A stretch of DNA of 64,000 nt from Acanthochlamys bracteata. Taxonomy: Eukaryota > Streptophyta > Magnoliopsida > Pandanales > Velloziaceae. The stretch lies in NCBI GenBank assembly GCA_019914995.1, contig CM034141.1, forward strand, positions 2,356,001-2,420,000, given 5' to 3'. The translations under genes were made by a program, and so were the position numbers. Under the pieces are notes generated by a model. It ran no database searches and was not told where the DNA came from. It saw only the letters and a program-made list of their open reading frames with translations. Positions 37,480 through 51,210 of the stretch are shown here, piece after piece. Position 1 is the stretch's first letter; each line of letters starts with the position of its first letter.

Positions 37480-40400
37480 ATTTGATTCTCAAAATTTTTT
37501 TTTCATCTGATTGATTTTTTTTTGAATCTATAATCTTCATCAATTTTATTTTTATTTTTGTCTGATTTTTTAAAAAAAAATATTAGCAGTCGTCCGTCAC
37601 TGTTAGCATCGCCGTCGTCTACTTCTTCACTGCCTGCTCACTTGCTGCCAATCTTTTCTCTTGCTGCCGTCTTCAGCTCCGTTTTCATCGCCTCTTTGCT
37701 GTCCGTCGTCAATCCGCCATTGAACCGTCATCGATCTTCATCGCCGCCACCTATATCTGATTTCACTATCTCTGCTCCGCGGTTGTCGCCGCCGCAACTG
37801 CTGGTCGTCGTCACCGCCACTGCTCCTCTATCGAAACCCTAACCTGTTCAGCAGAGGAGACTTCAGCCTAGTCCGAACGCATTCAGGCCACACCGACCCG
37901 TTGACCCAACCGAGCCGGTCCGTATTGGTAAAAAAAAAAATTCCATTAACAGATTAGAGATCTTTCGTGACTTTCTACCGACATCTACTGATTTTTCTTT
38001 AAGTTCTGCTAATGATTGGACTGAATGGGCTGCTTCAGTAAGAGTTGTTCTTCGTGGACGTTGCAGTCTTGGTCATCTCGATGGCTCAATTCAGCATCCT
38101 CACTCACCATCAGATGATGCAACTATTGAGATCAAGAATAACATTCGTATTGCACAGGATGTTTGGGACGATCATAATGAGCGAATTCTTACATTTATCG
38201 TTGCATCTATTGATCGATCCTTCGCCCACGCCTCGAAGACATCTCCACTGCTGCGCTATTATGGGAGTGTTTGACTACTAAGATTATTCAGTCAAGTGGT
38301 ATTATACAGTATCAAATTCTCACAGAGGTTTGGACCGCCAGACAGGGTGATCGCATTATTCAGGAGTTCGCTACATTGATGCGAGGTTACTAGCGCGAGC
38401 TCTTGAAGCTTGAAGGGACTGTTCTCGCCACGAGCATCGTATTCGTAGTGAACGAAGTCAATTTTATCAGTTTTTTATGGCTTTGCGTCCATAGTTTAAG
38501 GCAGTGGTCGTATCGTACAAAATAACATAAGTCTAAATGCTGCGATTTCTGAACTCATTGACGAGGAGACTCACTTGCTGTCTCTTTCGATGATGATACC
38601 TACCTTGACTCCTAGTTCAGCTACAACTTTTGCTGCCTCTTCACGCACTCTATCTTTCACTTCGCGAGGCACTAGTGCTCAGATTCTTAGGAGTTTTTTC
38701 CATTCTAGTTAGCATTCTAATTCCTCTTATACTCATTACAAGAAATCGGGTCACACTGTTGATGGTTGTTTTCAGCTTCACCCATATTTGCTTACTCAGT
38801 ATCGGGAATGGAAGAAGGCGAAAGATTCCTCCACTACTCGCTCTTCAGTTGCATTAGCGAATGTTATTGATGCTACTCCTGTCTCTAAATCTATCACCAA
38901 TGATTCAACTAATATTTACCATCGTCTTGCTTAGATAGAACTTCAGCTTCAGCGCCAATCCATTTTTGTTGGCTTATCTACCTCTGTTTGTTCAACCGCT
39001 CCTGGTATGTCTTTCTCTTTGATTTTAGATTCTGGTGCATCTTTCATATGACTTCTAATCTATCATTGTTATTTGATACGGCATCTTTACCACCAAACTT
39101 GTCATCTTTATATACACGACATCTCAACTGGTCATTAACCCAATCTGGCTCCGTTATTTCTGATTGTCTTAATTTACCTTTTTGTTTTACATATTCCTCA
39201 TCTCACCCTACACCTAATCTCAATCAGTTCTCTTTGTGAAACTTTCTGCTATATATCGTTATGAACTTTCTGCTATATATAACACATTCAGCACTATGGT
39301 TCATACTCAGTTTAATACTCGAATTAAGATTTTTCATTCTGATGGTGCTCGTGAATATATATCTTCTACTATGAGATACATCTTACAATCTCACGCACCT
39401 TTTTTCAACAATTTTGTCCTATACATCTGAACAGAATGTAGTAGCAGAACGTAAGCATCGTCATATTCTTGAAACTACTTAGCCTCTCTTGTTATCCGCT
39501 TCAATTCTTCAAATTTTTCGGTAAGCTATTCTTATCTCTTTTAATCTTAGCAATATTACCCTATCGTCTACTTTGACTAGCAAGATACCTCATGAGAGTT
39601 TATTTTTATCTCCTCTACACTATAGTATGATTCATATTTTTGGGTGCACTTATTTTACTTTGCTTCATCCAACTGAGTAGACAAAATTAACTACTCGATC
39701 AGTCAAGTGTGTCATACTTAGCATAAATTTTGAACATAAGGGGTACCGATGTTATAATCCCACAGCACGCTAACTTCGCATTTCTCGTCACGTCACTTTT
39801 CTTTAGTACTCTCATTTTTTTTTCCATATTACTTCATGATGTTCAATTTTTATCACCATCTTCATCCAGCTCATCTGGCTTATATTTTCACCTATTTTTT
39901 ATCCTATTCTATTACTTCCATCTATTGATACTATATTTTTCTCTACGATACAAACGCTAGTTAACGAGAATTCTCCCTATTCTTTTTCAGTTTCACCAGC
40001 TTCCAGTTAGCTACATCTCCACCACCACTTATTCGTCAGTCATAACACCCTCACCGTCCTCCTACTCGTTTTACACTCGACTATTTAGGCTCACTGGATA
40101 GATTTAGTTTTGTCACCCTCACTTTATACTCTCCATAATTTCATTCATTTTTTATTGCTGTTTATAACAATCGTGAACCTAATTCATACCAAGAGGCAAT
40201 TCAGTACCATCAATTGCTAGAGGCAATGACAGAGGAGTTTTATTCATTTCAGCATATATGTACTTGAGATATAGTTGCATTATCAAAGAGAGTACAATCT
40301 ATCAGTTGCAAATGCGTTTTTAAGGTTAAGTATCGACCTGACGGCTCTATTCAGAGGCACAAGGTTCATCTTGTTGCTAGGGTTTTACTTAGAAGCATGT

Positions 40401-41664
40401 GAGTGATTATGATGGTACATTCGCTCTTGTTGCCTAGATGACTACTGTTCGCACTCTATTAGTAGTCGCTGTTGTACGTCAGTGGCCTTTTTATCATATG
40501 GATGTGAAGAATGCTTTTCTTCATGGTACATTATCTGAGGTCTTTCTATTCTTCCGGATCATGTATGTTGTATTCTTCATGCTATTTATGAACTTAAATA
40601 GGCTTTTAAAATTTGATTTGAGTGTTTTGGCGAACTATTACAGAGAGAGATTTTCAGTAGAGTTCTCAAGATCACTTCTTATTTGTGCGATACTCACCGT
40701 CAGGACGGATATTTTTGTTATTATATATCGATGATATGATTTTAACAAGGGATAATATTACATGTATTGTAGCCACGAAAAAAGCACCTTCATTAATAGT
40801 TTCAGATGAAAGATTTTGGATATTTACGCTATTTTCTTAGATTAGTGATTGCGCAAAATAGTAGAAAAATTTTTATTTCTCAACAAAAATATATTTTTGA
40901 TATTATTTAATCTGCAGGCTTATCTGATAGTCGGATGGTTGATACCCCGTTAGATCTGCATGTAAACCTTTGTCTTACAGATGGTGAGCCTCTCACAGAT
41001 CCTACTTGTATAGATAGTTTGTCTATTTTTGTATGACTAGGCCAGACATTTCTCATTCAATAAGTGTCGTCAGTCAATTTGTTTTTGCACGGCGATCAGC
41101 ACACTATAGTATTTTATTCAGAATTTTTAGATATCTTAAAGGCATTATTACTCGCTCTCTATTTATATCTTCTCTACTTTGGAGCTTCGAATTTTTACTG
41201 ATGCAGATTGGACTGGTGACCACTAGACTTTCTACCACAGGTTTCTACTTATTTCTTGGTAATTCGCTGATTTCGTGGCATAATAAGAAACAGGACGTCA
41301 TTGCTTGTTCTTCAATAGAAGCTGAGTATCGAGTTAAGCTGTTACCACAAGAGAGATTATTCATGTGTAGAGATTACTTACTGATATGATGGTTGCATTT
41401 ACATGAGCTACTCTTTTTTATATGACAATCAAATTATAAGCAATTTAGTTTTTTATGAACGAACGAAATATATTGAAATTAATTGTCACTTTATTCGTGA
41501 GCATTTTTATCAGATACTATTTTTTTACCATATATAATATTTACTGATAAATTGGCAGATTTCTTTACAAAATCGCATTCGATACCGAGATTTCGAATAT
41601 TATTAAAAAAAAGTCATATTGTTTGACCCATCATGAATTTGAGGGAGAATATTAGACTGTATAG

Positions 41665-42822
41665 GTGCCCGTCTTTCTTCTTGACTAGGAGCAGCTAGGT
41701 TAATTGATTTCTTAGGAAAGCATCTCCATAGCTGCTTTTCAATTTCGAACCTTTTGATGTGTGGGTATCGGTAAGGCCATACATTGGCCGGCAATGACAC
41801 TTAAAAATAGAGGAATTCTATGATCATGAGAACGCTTAGATGGAAGATGCAGAACTTATTGCAACACTACAGCATTTTGGTTGAGAAACTATTGCAAGTC
41901 TTGAGGAAGAGAAACAGCTCAATATACAGAAGTATATGGAGTGATTTCAACAACATTTATCCGAAGGAAACACATGGTACTACCACGGTAGATGATGGTG
42001 ATCGATATGTGATACGCCTCTTTCGCAAATGCTATGCAACTCCTTTCATGATAACAAGTGTTTGAGAATTATAACATAGGTTTTTTGATATATTAGCTTT
42101 CTATTTAATGAAAGTACATGTGATTATAGTGATGAAAATCAAAGTTGAATGCTCAACAGAGTAACAATAGCCGAACCTACTGACAACATATTGCTCTGAG
42201 TTGCTCATCAGTTTTTTAGTAAGTTTCGAAGTGTGATTCAGAAGGACACGAGCTGAAATTTGAAGAGGAAATCCATAAGCATATATTCTTCTACATACAT
42301 GGCAGGAATCTCTATCTATCAAGATCAAAACTTGCAAGAATTCGCAAAAGAGACTCGCTGAAAACATGAAGAATAATCATCTTGTGGCTGATCAGATTTT
42401 TACATGTTTTGCAACATGTTTTTGAACGTGACCCTGAAAGATTCAAACTATGATTCTTACAATATATATTGTCCTACACATATGAAAGATAATCATCATG
42501 AAACCAAGATTAAAACACAAGGATTCGTCGAAGAAGTTCGCTAAAACTAGAGAGAGAACTGAAGAGGCGAAGTGCAGAAAATACAGAAGATTTTGCTGAA
42601 AACATTTGCTGAATTCGACTTGTAGTTGTACCATGCCATGTTTCAAGGGAAATATTCAAGAAAATCTGAAGAAGGAAATAAATCCAAAAACTGAAGATTT
42701 CAAGTTAAGATCAAATTTTGAAGAGTTTAAACTTAACTATTCCATTGAATTCGAAGTGATTCAGATCTTGCGGATCACAAGAAGTTTTAGGAGAAGAGTT
42801 CCACTCTAATCCTGCATAAACC
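41665..42822. other. Repeat-derived DNA of unknown kind
   Basis: No gene was recognised. About 42440-42800 is purine-rich with recurring GAAGA and AAGAA words, as seen in copia LTR and leader sequences, but no ends or domains are visible. Confidence 0.35.
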
Positions 42823-45437
42823 TGTCACGACCCAACTCGGCCGTGATCGGCCTAGACTAGATTTGCTTAGATAACATCTAGACTCGATCTAGTTCCTGAC
42901 TCAAAGCACCATAAATGATTCACTAAATATTTTCAAATAAATAAAATTTCAAAGAAATAAAACCTGTACCATAATAAATCACTTGACAACGAAGAAATAA
43001 AACAGAAATAAACAAAAAATATCAATACCAAAACCAACCAATAAAATATCTATTGGCTACCTATAGACGTCCATACCTATTATATACCCAAAATACTAAT
43101 TTACAAATCAAATACCAAACCAAAAATATACATAAGAGAAACACATATATATAGAGAATAACAGAGCCACCTATATGACAAAATGCACTATAAATGTATG
43201 GATCTACCGTCGACGCGCTATATCATAACTCGGTGCTGTATTCTGTCAACTCCTGCTAGTCTCTGGAATATCTGGGGGAGGCCAAAGAAAAAAAAAAAAA
43301 TGAGCCCAGACTCAGTGAGGTGAAATAATAGAATGCACTATTTAGAATTTTTAATGCATTACCTAACTCTTTTAACCCTATTCGCTACATGCAACAAATG
43401 CAACGATAGATCAGAATAAGCCCCATTGGGTTCTAGGTCGTCCCATACCAAACTATTTCTCAATAAGGACATATCCGGAGGGCTTGACATGCAACTAATG
43501 TAGTCCCAAAGATATCACACTATATTACTATGAAATAATATTCATTAGGCGCCATGTACTATAAGAACAAATAACATACTTTATATTCTTTTACTGTGGC
43601 ATCCTAAGTACATAAAATCTAGCATACATGCTATAACACCAATATGTATTTATACATTATTCAAACATGTCTAATATGATTTTATGCATGCATATCTATC
43701 TATATCCATGATATGATACTAGTGATGGAATCAGAAAGATAAACATATAATATAAAACGAGACCCAGTCTCCAACTCAATCTATTAATCAAGCTACTCCT
43801 GTCTCGGCGATGTACAATCATCTGGGTGATCGAACCAGATGGGTCGTGGTATTACCTCTATGTGCATGGGCCCAATAATACTATGGCCATAGATGGGTGT
43901 CTGCCCCACACCTATTGGGGTTCTGATATAATCCCCTGACTCGCCTCTCCTTGTGCAGCGCGAGTGTCTATGTATTATGACAAGCAAGCTCATGCCATTA
44001 TAGTTCGGTATAAATCATGTCTCTATGCACATATAGGGTTTCATAGCTTATTCTGTCATGCTCAATGATCATGGTCATGTAAAAAACAATAGTCATTCTC
44101 AATTTTATAGAGCTATCATTATAGTTAATATTAAGCATGCTCCAAATGCACTATGCATTATACGTAAGAACTCATATGACATATGTAATTATTAATGCTA
44201 TAGTTATAAACAATGGTAAAACCTTAATTGCCACATGTTACTAAAATTAGTTCAACAATAAATTCTATACGAGCATGCCCCAAACATACAGACATCATCT
44301 AGCATGAGGAATAATCATAAATAGATAGTGGCAAGATATGCAGAGTTTCCAAACCAGATGTTACTTGTTCCAGAAGCCTACCATAAGCTAAGAAAGAAAA
44401 GGCACGGTAATACTCACCTATTTTCTCGCGATCACTTAGTCTGTTGGTTACTCTAAGTCATACCACTCGGTCCAAATCCTTTATGAAATCCTATTACACA
44501 TACGGACACATCTATTACTTAAATACGTTGAACGAAATTAACTTGAAACCATAATACATAACACAATACATTATAAACACATCGCCGCAACGACGAAAAC
44601 TCATTATAGGATTTCATCCAAACAACCAATCAACTAATTCCTATTCACTACTCTACTAAACCAACGTTAGAAAAAATTAGTAAGCTTACCGATTAAAATG
44701 AGACGATTAGTCTTCCAAATTAGTTTTGAACCGCCGAAAATCACCGATTCTTCAACTTAGCAATCACCTAAGCGAAAACTAATTAATTATTCATCAAATT
44801 AGTAGCGTCTAGCGCACACTAACACATAATTCAACCACCTGCAAGTGGGGCACGTTTGACTGACGAATTTTGGCGTGAATAATGCTGGCCAGAAGGAATT
44901 TTGGCGGGAAGAAAATTCAAGTAGCTACAAGAAGCAAACAACTACCACTAAGTTAAAAAAAAGACGTTAACACGTCAACTAGCATGCCGATGATCGCAAA
45001 TCACCAAATTGATCTCACCGATCAGCGATGCAAAAATTCTAAATAAAGTGGTACTCGACTCAATTAACAAGAGAAGAGCATTATTGAGGTAAGGGGATGT
45101 GTTTTAGTTACTTACTGCAAACAAAAGTCCGGCGGAAAGGTCCGGCGAAAACCCTAGATTTTATCCCGTGCGGTGAAAGTTGGAGGAAACACAACGGTGA
45201 CGGACGGAGGGAAGAAAGCTGAAAATCTGAGACTAGGGAGGGTGTTCTCACTGCCGGAGAAGAGATTGCAAGCCAAAAGATCACCGTTGCAAAGGAGGCT
45301 CGGTGGGGGTGCGGTTGCGTTGGGAGAAAAATAAAAAGGGGGTGGCAGTTAGAAGAAAAATTAAAAGAGAAACGATTAGTATTATTATTAGTAGGTATTA
45401 GTTGGGCTTAGCCCACGTGCAAAGTATGGGGTGTACA
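42823..45437 (-). mobile_element. Solo LTR, probably Ty3/gypsy (Tekay/Del-like)
   Basis: The 2615-bp segment begins TGTCACGACCC and ends GTGTACA, and is flanked by a perfect 5-bp duplication AAACC (42818-42822 and 45438-45442). It has no coding region, primer site or second LTR, so it is a solo LTR. The inverted start, GGGTCGTGACA, is an LTR end often seen in plant chromoviruses. This suggests the minus orientation and the family, which are inferred. Confidence 0.85.
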
Positions 45438-45442
45438 AAACC

Positions 45443-45899
45443 AAATTAAGAAATACTAATATAAGAAGATTTGTTGGAAGGGTTTTTCCGTAAAGATTGT
45501 CGCATCAATCAGAGTGATAAGATTTAGCTGGGAATTGCAGTGCAACAGAGTAGAAAAAATAAAAGACAAGAAGGTAAATAAAGAAAAACAATTATCTTCC
45601 TTTTTCCCACTCATTCCCTTCGAGCTAGTACATTAATATAGCTAATATGAAAAAGATACAAAATCAACAGAATATCTTGCAAGCATGTATGGCTTGTCTG
45701 GATGGGAGATGAAGTGGCGGCGGTGACTCAAAAAGGGGTGTTCTATTTAAAGCCCCGTCTGCTCGAGGCATTCAGCGTGGGCAGCCTAGTTGGGAGTCGA
45801 TCGAGGAAAATATTTTGGGTTTCGCTTGGGAAGTAAGCCTGCTTTTGCCCTGTTGGAGCTTGAGTGGAATCTAAGTTGCTGTATTTGGATGTAGTTGTG
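45443..45899. other. Intergenic DNA, continuation of 41665-42822
   Basis: Before the solo LTR inserted, this joined 42822. No gene or clear repeat end was recognised. Confidence 0.4.
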
Positions 45900-46640
45900 T
45901 TGATGTTCCTTGCTTCTGTTGGAGTAGCAATCGTAACACAGAGAGAGATCGAGATTGATAAGAGTTATTGAAGATAATCTAACTCATACAGAATTGATCC
46001 AAAATTAAAGAAAAGTCTGAGATTATAAAAGACATAGCAAATCAGAGGAAAGAACAAATTCAAGAGAAAAAGAAGCTTGAACAGAGGGCAACAGAGAACA
46101 TCTGTCAAGGAGAAATAGAGCATATACTGTTCATCTTGTTGAAGCTTTCATTGAGTTATATCATTCTTCATCTTTTGATCCTCTCTTAATAAATTCTCTT
46201 TATGTGATTCTTATTTTGTAAAGAGAGATCTCTAAGTTGTAGTAGAGAGCATCATCTCCTTGAAAACCTTTTGGTAGTTATAGGCCTCGGTTAATGCTCG
46301 GTTGTTATAGCTAAAGGGGCTTGGTAAACCTGAGAGGCTGCTTTGAGAGTTTGCCTAGCTAGAAAACTCTAACTGAGGTGCATGTGTCAACGGAACATCG
46401 AGTATCGGTTGTAACTTTGAATAAAATTAGTACAAATAGTCTTTGAAGACTTTCGAGTGGTTATAAATGTAGGCAACCTTGGCAAACCATGAAATTTCTA
46501 TATTGTTCTTGGTTCGCTTGTTTGACTCATTTGAATTTTAATTTGCTACACTCAAGTCAACCTAGTTGGGTGAGTTGTTGTTAGTAGAAATTAAGATTGC
46601 CAAATGCGGTTCTTCCAAACGGACATGAAAGTGCCTCAGA
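45900..46640 (+). mobile_element. Copia LTR-like remnant
   Basis: At about 46340-46520 the order GGTTGTAACTTTGAATAAAA, then TTTCGAGTGGTTATAAATGT, then GGCAAACCATGAAATTTC resembles the 3' part of copia LTRs. Ends and target duplication are not visible. Confidence 0.35.
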
Positions 46641-46716
46641 TGCTTATCTTATGAGCGGTGAGGTTTATGGCATTCGTTGTTTTGGTAAAAACAGTTTGCC
46701 TCGCCTTGAATATACG

Positions 46717-47183
46717 TGGGAGTAATTGAAGCTCATATCCCAAGGTGATGCTCAATAATATTTAAAGTATTTGTTTGCGAAAAATAGCCATTCTTGCGAG
46801 TCATTTCCACTGAAAGACAAGAATTTATGTCAATCCTTGGGCATCTAGTTTTGCAGGTTAATTGATTGAGGCGTATGAAGGTACCAAAATTTGATTAACT
46901 ATCGGAGATGGGTACGTATGATATAAGGTGGTTGGTTTGAGCAACTAGGACTAAATTGTCGATTATAAGATGGAACAAGATTAGGAAACTGCTGAGACAG
47001 TGATTTTGTTTAATGGGTGTAGATAAAATTGGTGGCTATTGATGTAACTGGGAAGGGGTGGCTAGAGCTGGTATTAGGGGCAATAGGTTGGAAGAAAGGG
47101 TGGAACAAAAAATAAGAGAATCTGGCTCCCACATTTTTCTCTTCGTTAAGCCAAACCTAACTTCTCCCTACCTTCAATTACTT
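46717..47183 (+). repeat. First copy of a tandem duplication
   Basis: It matches 47184-47303 plus 49909-50300, offset 466 bp at the start. It holds the uninterrupted empty site of the CACTA element (AATCCTTGGGCATCTA near 46837). It lacks about 70 bp present in the second copy at about 50122-50195. Confidence 0.85.
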
Positions 47184-47303
47184 GAGAGTAATTGAAGCTC
47201 TATCCCAAGGCGAAGCTCAATAATATTTGAAGTATTTGTCTGCGAAAAATAGCCACTCTTACGAGCCAGTTCCATTCAAAGACAAGAATTTATGTTAATC
47301 CTT

Positions 47304-49908
47304 CACTACTACAAATTGGATCTTTACTGACTGCAAAATTCCGTCGGTATTGATAACAAATCAGTTGGTAACACAAATTGCTGACTGAATATGTGTTAGT
47401 CGGTATTTAATCGGCAACGACTAGTCGCTAAACGACTTACTGACCAAATGAAAAATTCCGTCGGTAATATACAGTAAATTATCGACTGTTAAATTTCGTC
47501 GGTACTTTCAGTTTACCGACTGAATTTTTCAGAGGGTAATTCAAAATTTACCCACTGAATTTTTTAATGGGTAATTTTAATTTATCCACTGAATCTTTCA
47601 GTGGGTAGTTTCAGCTTACCTACTGAAAATTTCAGTAGGTAATTTCAACTTACCCACTGAACTTTCAATGGGTAATTATAATTTATCCATCAAAATTGTA
47701 GTTATAAAATTTATACTAAATTTACAATAAATACATATATATTCATCAAAATTACATATAATATTCATAATTATATATCCATTATATAAATATCTTCATT
47801 ACATTAATATCAATTACATAATAACAGTGAGAAATATGAAGGGCAAACATTACATAAATACATTATGTCTATTTTTAATATTCTTTGCCCTGTGGGCATA
47901 ATCTAAGGTACTAAGAGTTTCTTCAAGGTAATGTACTAAAGGTGAAAGTAGCTATTATACAAGTTTTTGTTCTCCAACGCAAGGAATCAAGAAGCAGTTT
48001 GGTGAGCTTATTGTCCCTACATAAAGTAAATAACAACTTTGATCCAAATAATGATAATAATAACCATTAGAAAATATAAAATCTTGACATTGTTTGAGGA
48101 TAAAATAACACGAACAAAAAATCAAACATCAAATAGTGAATATAATTCTAAATTTGTTAAGATGCTTGATAAAATATGTAAGGATATGTCAATTCTCAAA
48201 GGAACCCCTTTGATAAAATATGTAAGGATATGCGAAAAATCTTTTAGAGGACTATGCTATATATGCAAAATCTAAAGAATACTACCTCTTTAAGTCCAAT
48301 CATGCTGAAGTTGGAGTGCATCAAAACCTCCTGCACAGATAGACAACAGTATAATAGAGAAGGCATGTCGCTATAATGTTTTCATGAAAAAATGAAATGA
48401 TTTTCTGATCAGTTGCTATTGCTAGATGTGATGAACAAAGGAGAAAAATCTTATCTTATGTTGACATGAGAAAAATCTCTGATATGATATTGACATTAAC
48501 AATATTGTGATTATTTGGTGAAGGACTACTCTCTATAGTATGACTCATATGAAAACTGTTGATGTTAGTATGTTATTAACTTGCCAAAAAATCAGAGTTC
48601 AAGATTATCTATATCTATTTCTAGTATTGTACAAAAAATCAGAACAAAGTATGTGTTATTTCTTTTGATGAATTAACTTGCGGAAAGCATAACATTTACC
48701 TGAAACTAATGACATACTGTGACAATAAGAGATTTATCCTTTGTTTCAAATTTCATCCATCATCTGTTGGAGTAAATATGTAATGCAAAATCAGTAGTGG
48801 CACATATATTTAAGCTGATGAAATCAGAATTTACCGAGCTTCTGATCAGCATTCTAAGCATATCTTGCCTTCCATCTTCTTCTCACTAACATTGTCCTTG
48901 TGAAGAAACAGAGCCGCGGAGCTACAAAGATGCTTCTTATTTGCTCCAACACTTTTAGATCCTCGACTACAAGATTCAATATCATCTCCCTCCAATTTTG
49001 CTGCAACTTTCACTATTTCCATATATAGGACATCCAATATGTATCAGTGGATTTATGCAAAAAGAATTCAAGGTAAAACACCATGACATAGCTAAACAAC
49101 ATTGAGTAATTCTATAAAAGCTAAACTATCCATAAGTTCACAAAATCAATAGAAAAAATCAACACTCAATAATCCATAAATTCACACAACAGACTAGCAA
49201 TTTATTGAAATTGAAAGAGGGAAAAACCTTAGCATTGTGAGGAAAGAGTCTCTAGTTGCTAGGCATGGCCGGAAGGCAGGCGAAGCAGTCCTACGAAACT
49301 TAGAGTTTTCGTCTATGAATAGTAGGCGTCGGGAAAGAAAGAAGGAAAAAAAAAATACGACGGTAATGGCCAGAGAGGACAAGAATGAAGGCCAGAGGGT
49401 AGAGGAGAATGCTAGATGTCGGATGTGACGGGCATGCCTCACGAAAGAGATCGTCGATGTGGGTAGTAGGCGTAGGGAAGCAAGAAGGAAAAGAAAAAAA
49501 GAGATAAAAAACCAGTAAATAGGAAAGACGAGCTTAACAAAGGAAGAGATGGGTAGGAGAAGAACTAACAATAGGGAGGAAATTTACCAAAGAAAGAAGA
49601 GAGAAAGACCACCGATGAAGAAGACAAATGAAATAAAATTTGTCACCTAAATTTTATATCTAATAGTACAATTTACCGACTGAGATCAAAATATCAATCG
49701 GTAAGTTATCAACTAAATTAAATTTGGTCGGTAAATTACCAACTAAATTAAATTCGGTACCGACTGAGATCAAAATATCAATCGGTAAGTTACCGACTAA
49801 ATTAAATTCGGTCAGTAATTTACACACTAAAATAAATTTCAGTCGATAATTTTAAAAATGTTACCGATTAAATTATATGCAGTCGGTGAAGGTAATTTTT
49901 TAGTAGTG
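47304..49908. mobile_element. Non-autonomous CACTA (En/Spm) transposon
   Basis: Ends read CACTACTACAAATTGG and, inverted, CACTACTAAAAAATTACC. A 3-bp duplication CTT (47301-47303 and 49909-49911) flanks the 2605-bp element. Subterminal regions are packed with repeats of the type TACCGACTGAA/TTCAGTGGGTAA on the left and TCGGTAAGTTACC on the right, as is usual for CACTA. No transposase was recognised. The target copy without the insert is present next door. Confidence 0.9.
48846..49037 (-). pseudogene. Exon-like segment inside the CACTA element
   Basis: The minus-strand frame has a protein-like composition, including EIVKVAAKLEGDDIESCSRG and FLHKDNVSEKKMEGKICLEC. It shows no recognised domain. 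It may be a captured host exon or a worn piece of the element's own genes. Confidence 0.3.
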
Positions 49909-50335
49909 CTTGGGCATCTACTTTTGTAGCTTAGTTGATTGAGGCATTGGTGCATATGATGGTATGAAATTTGATTAACTATCGGAGATGGGGAAGTATG
50001 ATATAAGGTGGTTGGTTTGAGAGGGATTAAATTGTCGATTATAAGATGGAACAAGATTAGGAAACTGCTGAGACAGTGATTTTGTTTAATCGGGTGTAGA
50101 TAAAATTGGTGGCTATTAATGTAATTGGGAAGGAGTGACTAGGGTGCATAGAAGTGACATTGATGATAGTCAATGTGGATGTAAGGAAGGGGTGACAAGA
50201 GCTAGTATTAGGGGCAATAGGTTGGACGAATGAGTGGAACCAAAAATAAGGGAATCTGGCTCCAGCTTTTTTCTCTTCATTAAGCCAAACCTAACTAACT
50301 TTCGCCTTACCTCTTTTGATTATGTTCATTTACAT

Positions 50336-50478
50336 GGTAGCCCATTTGGCAGGTCATCCTCAAATACTTCAGCAAAGTTAGCCACTAGATCAACTACCAC
50401 GGAGGGAACAACCTTGTCATACTCGACCCTTGCCTTGACTTCCATGCCGAGTACCACGAAGATTGTGCCTAAGTCTTC
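50336..50478 (-). pseudogene. Ty3/gypsy pol scrap (just before RT)
   Basis: The minus strand encodes VVVDLVANFAEVFEDDLPNG, the conserved gypsy stretch between protease and RT (compare the family pattern FxDVFPxxLPxGLPP). Only this short piece is present. It is a fossil fragment. Confidence 0.6.
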
Positions 50479-50510
50479 ATTTTTTCTCCATACCTTGCAA
50501 AAAGAGAAAA

Positions 50511-51210
50511 TCAGTATTATCTCTCGAAGACTTTAATTACTATCCTCTTGGTTAGGTAACAATACTATGTCATATAAGAACTAATACCTCTTTTCTTAAA
50601 AACTAATTTCGATATTAGATGATTTAGAACTCAACAAGATTTGGCTCCATTTTAGCGTTGTATTTGTTGCACGTAGAGTTAGTGATATAACTATTTAAAT
50701 AATTTATTAATTGACATTAAATAGAGCATTCTGCAACTTTCACCTAAGTGAGACTGAGGTCACTATATATATTTTTTTCTTTGACGTCTCCTAGAACCTC
50801 CCAAATCGAGCGGGAATTGAGTGGACCTAACTTGCAGATCAGACGTTTCGAGGGTATATTTAGCGTACCTTTTTTAATTTCATGTGACTATCTATTTTTT
50901 TAGGGGCACATGGCATCTTATATTTGTATTTGGAATTGCACTTGATTTCATTATAGAGTTGTATATTGTGTTTAGAGTTACATTATCTATGGCTGGCTAC
51001 CAGTAGCTTGTAACTATTAGTGTATTTTGTTGTATTATGGTAGTCTAAAATGATATCTTTTTGGTATTTATGGTGGTTGTTACGTTATTATTATGCAATT
51101 TCACATGTTCACCTCATAAGTTAAAAAGGATATTTTGGCAAATTTTATTAAAAATTTTCGCACATGTTGGGTATTCAGCTAAAGTCTTTTTCGTCTAGTC
51201 TTACTAAAGT
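50511..51210. other. Intergenic DNA
   Basis: No gene or bounded repeat was recognised. Confidence 0.5.

Larger units (their letters stand above)
37341..41664 (+). mobile_element. Decayed Ty1/copia fossil with short LTR
   Basis: The left LTR is followed by a primer site. In plus-strand order come: a gag region (about 37970-38920, with WTEWAASVRVVL-like and zinc-knuckle-like pieces), integrase traces (about 39240-39720), RT traces (about 40180-40900, with FYHMDVKNAFLHGTLSE) and RNase H traces (about 41030-41580, with MTRPDISHSISVVSQF, SLISWHNKKQDVIACSSIEA). A GAGGGAGA polypurine tract at 41641-41648 leads into the first bases of the 3' LTR, which is cut short. It is heavily broken with many interruptions, hence old. 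The short LTR fits the Ale/Retrofit type, an inference. Confidence 0.85.
47184..50300 (+). repeat. Second copy of the tandem duplication, interrupted by CACTA
   Basis: The two halves (47184-47303 and 49909-50300) together match 46717-47183, starting AGTAATTGAAGCTC and ending near TTAAGCCAAACCTAACT. The CACTA element splits it. Confidence 0.85.
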
